DNA of 64,000 nucleotides from Rugalucina vietnamica (taxonomy: Eukaryota > Mollusca > Bivalvia > Lucinida > Lucinidae). The notes below the pieces were generated by a model. It made no database searches and had not been told where the DNA came from. It was given only the letters and a program-made list of their open reading frames with translations. The position numbers and the translations under genes were made by a program. Location of the stretch: NCBI GenBank assembly GCA_964017185.1, contig OZ024877.1, positions 61,406,711-61,470,710 of the forward strand, in the 5' to 3' direction. Of the stretch, positions 42,918-53,289 are shown one piece after another. How positions within the stretch are numbered: the stretch's first letter is position 1; the number at the start of each line of letters is the position of its first letter.

Positions 42918-44219
42918 CCCGGGGAGGGCACTCCCTGGTAAGCAGTGTACCGATGCGTGATCAAAGGATTGTTGAACATACCCTAAACAGTGTGATCGAC
43001 ATTTAAAATTTGACCCCCCTTTTCACTGTGTTTGCTTTAAAATGTGACCCTTTCCACTGTGTCCCGTCAAAAAGTACCCCTTTCCACTGTAGTCAACTAA
43101 AACACTGGAATGCAATAATTCTTTTATAACCACGTGAAGATGCTATATGTGTCATGTGCAAACAATCTGCCTGATGGCTTCAGAGAAGTAATTTTAAAAT
43201 ATAGACAGACTACAGTAACGGAAGATGGATGCCAGGTACCTGCCTATCCTATAAGATCACCTTTGAGACTTTGGCTCTGTTGGGTTAAAATGCTTAAAAA
43301 TGTGGAACTGATATGATCATAAACAAACATTTGGTCATGCAATCAACACATGAAATAGCTAAAGTTACAAATAGGCAACATACAGGTACAATAAGAAAAG
43401 ATGGTAAACCTTAAAATGCACATACAAAAGAAATTGTCATCACTGAAACGAGAAACAGACTAACCACAGAGGAAGTATCGCCTTGGAACTGTCAGTAATA
43501 AAGTATTGGGGGTTTAAATTGTTTCAGGGCTTTCAAGCTTTGCCCTCAGCATCTGAATTTGTTCAAATGTACACAGAAAATTGACACAAATATATATGAA
43601 ATAATGGTTGGTTGGTTAATTTTGTGTTTTGTCCCACTAAACAGCTAAGGTAATATGGCGATAGGAAATTAGTTTAAGTCTTGTATGAAAAACTGGAGAA
43701 GCCTGGAATTGACCCCTGGTTTACAAGGCAAGCAGCTTTCCCACAACACCATTAGGCTTCTATACATACTTGAAATAAATCTTGATATAGTAGATAAATA
43801 CCAAGCACTTACATATAGCAAGCATTATGGAGAACACGGTACAAAAGACAAGTTTTAATACAAACCATTTTTATTTGTATGAACTACTCAATTAGCAGAA
43901 ACAATAATTTCTATTGAAGCAACACACATTGTTGAACAGAAAGGGAAAATCATATTTTATCCCTTAGGTTTTAGACATTTTAGTCATTTCGGCCAAAAAC
44001 ATATCGGCCAAGAACGCCTCGGTCCACCCCTTTTCACAGCGTTTTAGCAGAATTATAAAAAACATACCCTTTTTCCACAAAAACGACATTTTGGCTACCC
44101 TAAATGATGTCAGCGCTGCGCACTGCCCTTCTTGAAAAAAAGTACCCTTTCTCATCGTTTTTTGATCACGCATCGGTACACTGCTTACCAGGGAGTGCCC
44201 CCCCCCCCCCCCCCCCGGG
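42918..44219. mobile_element. Non-autonomous DNA element with 8-bp target duplication
   Basis: ~48-bp inverted ends (CCCGGGG...GGGCACTCCCTGG and on to CGATGCGTGATCAAA) flanked by CGTATTCG at 42910-42917 and 44220-44227. 8-bp duplications suit hAT or P superfamilies; not resolved. The right end has expanded to a 19-nt C run. Nested inside: a pearl-like 3' end (43185-43290), a degraded PLE-A 3' region (minus, ~43345-43565) and a SINE (43607-43770). No transposase. Confidence 0.65.
43607..43770 (-). repeat. SINE, diverged relative of 18965-19145
   Basis: Shares TTGGTTGGTT, 'CAGCTAAGGT.ATATGG' and 'CCCCTGGTTTACAAG' with the earlier copy. The tRNA boxes are degraded. Confidence 0.45.
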
Positions 44220-44388
44220 CGTATTCGTCAATGTTATTACGGATTTTTATGGGATTTTTATGAGCTAGGACATACGATTTCGGTACATTGACCCCTTTAC
44301 TTGAAACGTTTCGCGCACAATGTGATTTACACAACATAATAAGAAAACAGAAAGGAATGAAACTTACACAAAAGCCACAATCTTATTA

Positions 44389-44560
44389 TCTTATTCCACT
44401 TCTAAAATTGATTTCACGAAAAACAACTCGTATTGCTAAACTATAACGTTGACTGCAATTCAGGTTCGATTGTAAAACTACAACTGAAACTGCAGTGTAA
44501 AATTCAAACTTCGGCACACCATTCTTTCATTCAATTAACCACGGTTCGTCACTGTCAATA
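44389..44560 (+). repeat. Dispersed repeat shared with 8130-8310
   Basis: Diverged copy in the same orientation; see the partner for shared phrases. The 100-codon minus frame at 44527-44829 is not recognised. Confidence 0.45.
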
Positions 44561-44774
44561 ATAATAATAGCCATAAAATTAATAAATGTTGCTGCCGTTG
44601 TAGTAAAAGCAGTATTGATGCGTTTGATTGTCGGCTTAACATTACTTTTGGCTTCTTCTTCTTCTTCTGTTTCTTCTTCTCTTCTTAGTAAAGGACCGGG
44701 AACAATCTGAACGTAATATGCTAGTGGCAATAATGTCACTTGCCTGACAACACTACCATGACTACTGTAGCAAA

Positions 44775-44990
44775 CGACCGAGCCAAACCACAACAAAACC
44801 CGGCGATATCGATATAAAAGCATGCTCATCCACCAACGGGGTGGTTTTCTGCGCTATATACATGTAGTCAACACTTACTCGCTCCACAAAGTTTCGAGTT
44901 TTTAATTTGTTTATTACTAGCACTCCAGATGCCGCTAATACGTTGCAACAACGTACATGTATTTTACTAAGGGAGGCTATCGCGTCTCAT
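44775..44990 (+). repeat. Left copy of a ~200-bp duplication next to a GATA tract
   Basis: 'ATTACTAGCACTCCAGATGC' and flanking sequence recur at 46290-46480 with ~15% visible divergence. Each copy lies by a GATA-type microsatellite (45072-45250 and 46121-46256). Confidence 0.65.
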
Positions 44991-45071
44991 TACCCCCTCC
45001 CCTCCGAGAAGACTCATCTCGAGTCTTGGCCTGGGAACTACATGGGTAAGGCAAATCCGCCCTGGCAGTCG

Positions 45072-46257
<1,186 letters not shown>

Positions 46258-46289
46258 CTGCGACACCCTCATAGCTGAGTATTATGCGC

Positions 46290-46480
46290 AGGCCACAACA
46301 AAGCCCGTCGAAGGAAAAACATGCTATTCCACCAAGGGTGGTTTACTGCGCTATATTAAGTCAACAGTTACTCGCTTCACAAAGTTTTTTCGAATTTCTA
46401 ACTTGCATATTACTAGCACTCCAGATGCCGCTTATACGTTGCACCAGCATATTTTACTAAAGGGGCTATCGCGTCACACT
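46290..46480 (+). repeat. Right copy of the ~200-bp duplication
   Basis: Partner of 44775-44990, same orientation, just after the second microsatellite. A G homopolymer (46640-46654) follows further on. Confidence 0.65.
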
Positions 46481-46949
46481 ACTTTTCAAATGATTGTCCC
46501 ATGCTTAGTACCGTGAACATTCTAATCCCAGGATATGCGTTACGAATATAATTCGTCGATGCATTTTATGCGAACCAAGTGACATAACAGTCTAACCTGC
46601 CTTAAGCAAGCGGTCAAGGGAAGCCCTTTAACCGCTTAATGGGGGGGGGGGGGGTGTATTCTAACATTTGGTGGAGCGTCCTACCATGTGCATTAGAACT
46701 AAAAAACACAATCTATCTACAATTTCAAATGCAAGAAGAACTGCAAAAACGTTCAGCAAAACATGAAAACACTTTGTTAAATATTATTCTATTAAAATGT
46801 GTAGTACATTATAATGATGTGCTAAAAGTAAATATTTTCAAGCAAACATTATTTGAATATCACAACATACATCATGTACTAAAATTTAATTAGGTGCATA
46901 AGCATGTAACAACAGTTACATCTGGCAACTTGCCTACGGCAGTAGTATT

Positions 46950-47145
46950 TATGTTCTGCGCAAAGTAGGAATCGGTACAATTCCGGAATTGCACCTGCGC
47001 AAAGTAGGAATTCTCACTTCCTACTTTGCGCAGTTCAATTCCGGAATTGTCCGTGCGCAAAGTAGGAATCGGGACAAAGTAAGAATCTTCAATAATCCTT
47101 GCGCAAAGTAGGAATTTAGGGACAAAGTAGGAATATTTTCTCTTC
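46950..47145. repeat. Cluster of TGCGCAAAGTAGGAAT motifs in both orientations
   Basis: Five plus-strand copies or variants (46957, 47002, 47056, 47100 and a shorter one at ~47120) and one inverted copy (47020-47035), interleaved with AATTCCGGAATTG palindromes (46979, 47036). No ORF. Confidence 0.65.
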
Positions 47146-47159
47146 TGAACGTTTTAGGT

Positions 47160-47600
47160 TGCAATTTATTTTTGTGGATTGTGTTTTGTGGCGCTTGCGA
47201 TCATTACTTAACTTTTCCGTTCTAACTGCACCAGTTCCTTGTCATTGCTTTGTGTTTTGGGCATTGCTGATCATTGCGTACGTTTTCGTTCTAAATACAC
47301 CAGTTCCTGGTCATTGCATAATTTCACTCCCCATATTTTTGTTCTGATTTGTCTGTAATCATCTTAGGGATTTGTGTTTTGGGATTGCTGATCATTGCTT
47401 ACTCTTTGGTTCTAATTACACAAATTTCTTGTCATTGCATACTTTAATTGTGGCCTCCATAACTTTGTTCTGATTTCTCTGTTGTCATTCTAGTACTTTT
47501 TGGGGGCATTGTTCATCATTGCTTACGTTCTGGCTCTAACTGCACATGTTTTTGTCATTGCTTACTTTCCATATCTTTGTTCGGATTTCGTATCTTTGCC
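47160..47600 (+). repeat. Degenerate tandem repeat
   Basis: About four units share 'GCTGATCATTGCTTACG', 'TTCTAACTGCACCAGTTCC' and 'TTGTCATTGC', spaced ~95-160 bp. Non-coding. Confidence 0.5.
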
Positions 47601-47959
47601 GAAATTGAACTATAGCTCTGACCTTTAGGCGTGTTTGTAGAATTCCATGGTAAACTAACGTTTCGTAAGTTTTCTGTTAAATAACAATAGAGTCAAAACC
47701 GGACGAACAAATGTACAGACATACACCAAAAGTATATCACCTGATTATCATTAGGTCAGAGCGCTGGTTCAATTTAATGCAATTCATTAAAGAAAGTCAG
47801 GCATATTCACAATGGAAAACAGACCCAAGTTAAACACACATTTAATAACAAACTTGAACAAACATGACACGAAAGCATACTCAGAAAATATGTTGTTATT
47901 GTTTATCTTTACATACATATGCTTAAACAAAGACGCTAAAGTGTTGTACGTCATTCCCT

Positions 47960-48420
47960 GGATACTTTATAAATAAGGAAATTCCAAGCAGTTCCATGTT
48001 TTTGTAACACCCTAGTTTGTGTCGGACATGGCTTAAGTAAACTTAGACATAAACACTAACTTAGTTTAATGCGTGCAAATCTTCCTTAAAACATTCTCAC
48101 ATGAGATAAAGCAGTATTATACATGTATTTACAGAAATCTGCAAAATAAAAGGCATGAGTGAGTGACTGAGTGTTGACAATTACTTCGTAAATCCCAAAT
48201 TTCAAGCATTTTCATGTTTCCGTAGCTGTACAACCTAGTTTGTGTTGGACCTGTTTTAGATTTATTTTCAACTCATAACATAAAAATCAAAATGTTCATT
48301 AATAATTATTCAACTTAGATCCATATTGCTTCGTTCAAGCATCACCAAGTTTCCCGTAGCTGTACAACCTATTTTGTTAGACCTGGTTTCATAACAAGAA
48401 ATTTAAATAAGCATTTAGAG
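47960..48420 (+). repeat. Degenerate ~140-bp tandem repeat
   Basis: Three copies of 'TTCAAGCA.TT.CATGTTT', 'GTAGCTGTACAACCTA' and 'TTTGTGT.GGACCTG' (near 47980, 48203 and 48335). Non-coding. Confidence 0.5.
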
Positions 48421-48446
48421 TAATTTAACGAAGTAATTTAACGAAG

Positions 48447-48500
48447 AACCAATCTTTTTCTGATTGCGCCTTTTCCTGATCTTTGCCTACTTGTACCTTT
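48447..48500 (+). mobile_element. PLE-A 3' end, ~54 bp
   Basis: Only the final 'TTTTTCTGATTGCGCC' to 'CTACTTGTACCTTTC' remains; it truncates the integrase-like exon that follows. Confidence 0.65.
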
Positions 48501-48918
48501 CTACTGTCATTATATTTGAAGGTAGGCACCAATATTTAAAACATTTAATTCCGTTTTGAATGACCTTGTTGACGAACTCTCTTCCGTTGTCACTGTGTAG
48601 GATTCTTGGCAGGCCTATATATGGAAACACTCTCTCATTCAACCCGTTGGCGACTTCATCCGCGGTTTTCCTTTTCAGTGGCCATATCACGTGGTACTTG
48701 GACCAATGGTCGACGAAGTGAGCGATGTAGGAATATTCTCCGTCAGGTTTGTGTCGCATGTCTATGAGATCTATCTGAGCTCTCGTCAAGAATCCGGATG
48801 ACAATATCGGTTTCAGTTCTGCGTTGTTTGTCTGTTTGACGGACATAAGGCACACGGAACACGTTCTGCCAACTTCTTCGATGACCGATCGCGGGATACC
48901 TTCGTACTGGCATTGGAC
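48501..48918 (-). pseudogene. Ginger/KRBA2-like integrase exon, truncated
   Basis: Minus strand. The exon starts at 48918, directly after a textbook 3' splice site (a T/C-rich tract, then CATAG at 48924-48919). Codons read QYEGIPRSVIEEVGRT, CSVC (half of an H2C2 zinc finger), RAQIDLIDMRHKPDGEYSY (first catalytic Asp), WPLKRKTADEVA, then LHSDNGREFVNKVI (second Asp). The third catalytic acidic residue is lost where the PLE-A end interrupts. QVDLIDM...SDNGREFVN is typical of KRBA2-like/Ginger DNA-transposon integrases rather than Ty3 integrases (pattern memory). Confidence 0.55.
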
Positions 48919-50220
48919 CTATGTCAAAAAAGAGAAAAAAAAACTGATTTTTATTTGAATTAAACGTAACGTCAAATAACGAAATTTTCAATAAATGTTG
49001 TCGTTTTGATTTCCTTATAGCACACTGGTCTGTCTTCACGTATAACAATGAATTTTCCATACCGTAAACGAGCTCGCAACTCGCATAGGAAACGAGTAAA
49101 AGGCTTATTTTAGCAGTGTTAATTATATTTGTTTTATAGCAAGCTTCTGATTATGTTCATCAGCATTAAACGGGCGTTTTATTATGGAAGTATTAATTAT
49201 GTTTTTGTTACAACCGGAATAGTAATAACAAAATATATCATTAGCTAACGACATAGAGCTCGTTTACTGTACGTTGCCTGTACTTAAAGACAGACCCGTG
49301 TGTACAAAGAATTGCATTTACATATTCAAATTTTACTAATAGTGTGGTAAACCTCAGGTTTTGACAGGTCTTGACTTCCAATTTTCCATGTAATTTTTGC
49401 GTTTCTTCATGTTTTTATGTATTTTGTGCCTTTATTATAGTATTCATAGATAGTAGTTGATACAAGGCACATTTCCTGCAGTTTTCACACCTTTTGGACT
49501 GATTTTGAATGAGTTTTTAGCAATTTTATGTATATGGCAGTAATTAGACTTTGTTGTGACTCGTCCTTCAAATACTTTTTCAGTCCTAGCAAACTTATTT
49601 TTTATGCAATTTTCATGATTTTTGGTAAAAATATAGACCTTTATGTATTCTTTGCAACAGGCTATAAATCTTTAGCAGATTCTTCATATTTAAGATGTAA
49701 TTTAAGGGAATCATAGAATTTTTGGGCCTGTGCTTTTTAAGTGACTGACTGAATTATTTAATTAAATAGACTTTTTCTGGTGAGAAAACTTTTTAAAAGC
49801 ATACTATCATAAATGCATTGGTTTTAACTTTTATAACATTTAAGGAAATCTTAGATTATTTAGAATTTACTTTAGTTCTCTTCTTCATTTTCTGTAAACC
49901 TAAGGGACCTTTTTGCTTGACACTACTGTGTCACCTTTAACACCTCTAAAGTTGCAATTTTAAGGAGGCAGATGTGTAATTTTTTGGTTCTGGAATTGGA
50001 AGAGTCCATTTTTACTAGGTTGAGCAGAATTGTGTTGAAATTTATAAACTTCAAAATGGCCTTTTAAAATGCTTTTTGTTACATGTATTGAAAGTTCTTG
50101 TTATGTTTAACACTGTATTAGTAACAATTTTTGCATATTTTGCATATTTAAGCTTAAAAACCTGTTTTTTGTCTGGGAGTAACCATTTATGTACTAGGTA
50201 AGACAGGTAGCATTTTAGGG

Positions 50221-50227
50221 TATATAA
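50221..50227 (+). promoter_or_regulatory. LTR promoter TATA box
   Basis: TATATAA followed by GGGGCTG; transcription would start near 50250. The 3' LTR copy is at 62142-62148. No ATG occurs between here and 50611. Confidence 0.65.
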
Positions 50228-50343
50228 GGGGCTGTTTTTGAGTTTTCTTCACTTTTTGGATTATTATTCTGTGTGCTTATTCTTCTCTGGATTAAAGTGG
50301 TAATTCTCTATTGGATTAATTAATTATTTATTTTCTTATTTTT

Positions 50344-50546
50344 TGGACTTAGAAAAGTTTTGACTTTTTGAGCATTTTTTCTTAGATTTTCTCTAAGTCC
50401 GCAAAACTTTTGAACTTAGCCATTTTTTGCATAGTAATATTTTCTCTGAAATTGTCTAAGTGTGCAAAACATTTTAACTTAGTTAATTTTGACTTGGAAA
50501 TATTTTCTTGGAAATTCACTAAGTCTGTTAAAGTGCAAACCCTTAG
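50344..50546 (+). repeat. 63-nt tandem repeat in the transcribed leader
   Basis: CTAAGTCCGCAAAACTTTTG (50393), CTAAGTGTGCAAAACATTTT (50456) and CTAAGTCTGTTAAAG (50519) head successive units exactly 63 nt apart. A weaker unit precedes them (50348). Repeated at 62265-62467 in the 3' LTR. Confidence 0.65.
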
Positions 50547-50610
50547 AATTTTCTTCTAATAGCTAAATTGGTAATTTCTTTTGAGAAACTAGCTTAGTAA
50601 GTGTTTCAAA

Positions 50611-50778
50611 ATGTGGCCTTTAATTTTGGCTTTGATTCTAAATTTACTTGTAAATCTAGCAATTTTTTGTGCAGTTGTCTGTGGAATCATCATGTATTAT
50701 TTTGGTTCTTATTACTCTCAATATCAGTATATGGTTAGAGCAGGAGAAATATGCCTAAGAGTCATGGACAGATTGTGA
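50611..50778 (+). CDS. LTR-encoded 55-aa predicted membrane micropeptide (5' LTR copy)
   Basis: ATG at 50611 in good context (A at -3), TGA at 50776-50778. Residues 3-31 are strongly hydrophobic (LILALILNLLVNLAIFC, then AVVCGIIMYYFG), a long single transmembrane segment. A short polar tail (~24 residues) with Tyr-rich YYSQYQY and basic/Cys residues follows. It is the first ATG after the TATA box, about 360 nt from the predicted start site, in sequence AT-rich enough that several chance ATGs would be expected. It resembles nothing I know. It could be a coding micropeptide or an upstream ORF that throttles gag translation. Confidence 0.5.
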   Translation: MWPLILALILNLLVNLAIFCAVVCGIIMYYFGSYYSQYQYMVRAGEICLRVMDRL

Positions 50779-51432
50779 GATTTTAATTACTAATTAATGT
50801 CCTCATTCTCAGTAAATTAGTTTCATAATTTGTCTTTATTGTTCATACTTTGTTTACATGTACTGTATGCCTTGTTGAAGAAAGAAATCAAAAAAATGAC
50901 AAATTATATTCAAGAAATCCATTTCCTTGTTATGTGGTCATTTTTAAGGGCTTAACAAGCAAGAATTAAGCTTATAGTTTTTATAAGTTTAAGCCTGGTT
51001 TGTTAGAAGAGGAATTTCGGACTTGTCCTCAGATTCTCTCATGAAGATTTGGTCATTATTACAGATGTCCTAAAACGAAGTCCGTGGTGTCGGCAATCCT
51101 GGTAAAATAAAATTCCCCAAATCCTTGATTTGTACAAAACTGTAGTTCTAAGCACATCCGAGTCTGAATAAACCCCACAACTGCGTCAGAAATTATGAGT
51201 CCTAAAACCGTCTTCAGGTTTAGGAACGCAGCCTGTTAATCTTCGCAGGAGTTTAAAAGGTAGACTCCCGCCAATTTTAGCGAGGTTTATACAAACTGTG
51301 CGCCGGTCATTAAAACATTGTCTCGGATCCGTACACTTAAAAAGAGTCTTCAGGTCTCGAGACGCAGCCTGCTAATCTTTTCCGGAGTCTGAAGTGCAGG
51401 CTCCTGTCAATTTTAGCCAGGTTTACAACAAT

Positions 51433-51450
51433 TGGTGTCAGAAAGTGGGG
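51433..51450 (+). other. Primer-binding site, tRNA-Leu-like
   Basis: TGGTGTCAGAA followed by AGTGGGG, two bases after the LTR. Metazoan tRNA-Leu(CAG) ends CCCACTTCTGACACCA, whose complement is TGGTGTCAGAAGTGGG. The match is 11 nt, then one extra A, then GTGGG. Confidence 0.65.
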
Positions 51451-51565
51451 ATTTCTCTATTTTGGTTTTTGTTAATTTTTGATAAAAGCTAAAAGAGTAA
51501 TCACAAAATTAAAAGAACTATCAATCAATTACAACATTGATTCGCCATAAGCATTTTTTATCAGT

Positions 51566-51655
51566 TGGAGGAAATCGCATCTCAGGCGACCCTCCTTCTC
51601 ATTTACATTAATTGCTATTCACCTGGAGGAAATCGCATCTCAGGCGACCCTCCTT
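51566..51655 (+). promoter_or_regulatory. Duplicated leader hairpin, candidate packaging/dimerisation signal
   Basis: A 32-nt sequence occurs at 51566-51597 and 51624-51655, identical by eye. Each can fold as GGAGG ... CGC-loop-GCG ... CCTCC. It lies between the primer site and the gag ATG, where retroelement packaging signals are usually found. Function is inferred. Confidence 0.5.
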
Positions 51656-51738
51656 GTTGAAACATTTAGTTTTCATCTCCAATACTATTGTGTTGAATAT
51701 TTTGATTGTGGTACTAGTGCTTCAGTTCAGTGAACAAA

Positions 51739-53289
51739 ATGGAGTTAAGATCAAGAAATTTGCCCCCACCTGTTGAGAGTAGCCGTCCTCAGTCTGCTGA
51801 GTCTATGATGATTGACTGGGACAGGGAAAGAGAAAAATCAAATGAGGCATCAGGAAGTGGATCACAAGAGCATGGTCACTTTGATACCTATAGAGGTGCC
51901 TCAACACAACGTGGTATCTCACCTATAAGGCTTGGGCGTGACAGTCCAGATCCTTTTGAGGACCAGAATCAGAATATGACCCACTGGGGAAACACAATGC
52001 GCAATCCAGACAGAGGTCGAACAGTTGATTTTGATGAGACCTTCAGAGGGTACCTTAAGCGTTCACCTATTGAGGAGCGTGGTAGGTCAACAAGTCGGCC
52101 AATGTTAAGAGAAGACAGAAATATGTTCCGCCCTGTGCAGACTGATGTCAGGGAAAGGAATTTCCAGGCATCAGCATTCGGTCAGGAAAATTCTCCAGTA
52201 AGACCAACATCAACATTCCGTCGGGAAAGTTCTCCAATTCGACCAATTCCTAGAATTAATGAAAATATGCCATACAGGGAACCAACAGTGCCTAGGACAT
52301 CAAGAGTTTATGATGAGGTTCCATACAGACCATTGGATTATAACAGAATAAGACCCCAGAATGTGTATACTAGAGGTTATGATTATAGGCCTCAGTATAA
52401 TAATGACATAAAGCCCCGGCCACCTTCCTTTGATGGCAAGCCCGATGCATGGGAGCCCTTTCTCATGCAGATACAGTTAATGTCAAGGAGTTTTGGGTGG
52501 CCAAATGACAAGTTTAGGGACCAACTTATGTTTGCCCTTAGAGGTGAAGCATTACTATTTGCATCTAACCTCCCAATCGATGTGCGTGAAGATACAGACT
52601 TGCTGCTGCAAGCTATGGAACAGAGATTTGGACAGTGTTTGCTTGCAGAGACACATAGGGCCAACTTGAATAACATCAAGAAACATTCAAAAGAAACAAT
52701 CCAGCAATATAGTGCAAGAGTGAATCAATTAATGACCCGTGCCTACCCTGGTATACAGGGTACAGGTATTTTTGAGAATTTAGCTATTGAGCATCTTCTT
52801 AAAGGGCTACCAGACCAGAAGATGGCTTATGACATTCTTACCAAGAAGCCAAGGACCTTATCTGAGACAGTGGACATGATAACTTGGCATGAGGCTTGCC
52901 GTCAACAGACTATCAAAAATTCAGGTGTGCGCCAGATTGAGAGTGATATGTGGGATTACAGTTCCGAGGATTCCGAAGAAGAATCCCCAGTCATGGACTT
53001 AAGACGGGTAAATGGAAAGAAGATGGTGACAGAAGAAAGGATTAACCAGCTCTGGCGAGACATGAAAACCTACCTTACCCAGCAGATAGAAAAAATGACC
53101 ACTGGAAACTCAGAAGAACATAACAGTAATGAAAGTGGGGAAACCCCTAGGAAAAAGACTCCCTATAAAGACCTAATCTGTTACAGCTGTAATGAACGAG
53201 GTCATATTTCCCCTAAATGCCCTGGCAAACAGACAAGCCAAGATCAGAAGTTTCAGGGAAACGGAAAAGGGCTGCGCGAGATGGCCTAA
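51739..53289 (+). CDS. gag: Gag (capsid and CCHC nucleocapsid)
   Basis: 516 codons from the ATG at 51739, whose context (ACAAAATGG) is near ideal; the frame is also open from a GTG nine bases upstream. Residues ~1-215 are a charged, Pro/Arg-rich region with repeated 'SPVRP/SPIRP' phrases. Residues ~224-400 match the retrotransposon gag capsid core (SFDGKPDAWEPF, LFASNLPIDV, IEHLLKGLPDQ). Near residue 480 comes one zinc knuckle, CYSCNERGHISPKC (C-x2-C-x4-H-x4-C), for RNA binding. It forms the virus-like particle. The TAA lies 73 bases into the pol frame; expression of pol needs a -1 shift at 53256-53262. Confidence 0.93.
   Translation: MELRSRNLPPPVESSRPQSAESMMIDWDREREKSNEASGSGSQEHGHFDTYRGASTQRGISPIRLGRDSPDPFEDQNQNMTHWGNTMRNPDRGRTVDFDETFRGYLKRSPIEERGRSTSRPMLREDRNMFRPVQTDVRERNFQASAFGQENSPVRPTSTFRRESSPIRPIPRINENMPYREPTVPRTSRVYDEVPYRPLDYNRIRPQNVYTRGYDYRPQYNNDIKPRPPSFDGKPDAWEPFLMQIQLMSRSFGWPNDKFRDQLMFALRGEALLFASNLPIDVREDTDLLLQAMEQRFGQCLLAETHRANLNNIKKHSKETIQQYSARVNQLMTRAYPGIQGTGIFENLAIEHLLKGLPDQKMAYDILTKKPRTLSETVDMITWHEACRQQTIKNSGVRQIESDMWDYSSEDSEEESPVMDLRRVNGKKMVTEERINQLWRDMKTYLTQQIEKMTTGNSEEHNSNESGETPRKKTPYKDLICYSCNERGHISPKCPGKQTSQDQKFQGNGKGLREMA

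Larger units (their letters stand above)
49343..51430 (+). repeat. 5' LTR (2088 bp)
   Basis: U3 to about 50250, then a long R/U5. TATA box at 50221-50227; poly(A) signals AATAAA at 51106-51111 and 51167-51172. A 62-codon frame in U3 (49528-49716) precedes the TATA box. It differs from the 3' LTR copy only by a silent change, which carries no information on selection in so young an element. Confidence 0.95.

Noticed and set aside
49528..49716. 62-codon frame in U3 of both LTRs
   Set aside because: Lies upstream of the TATA box and has no recognisable domain; its identity in both LTRs only reflects the youth of the element.
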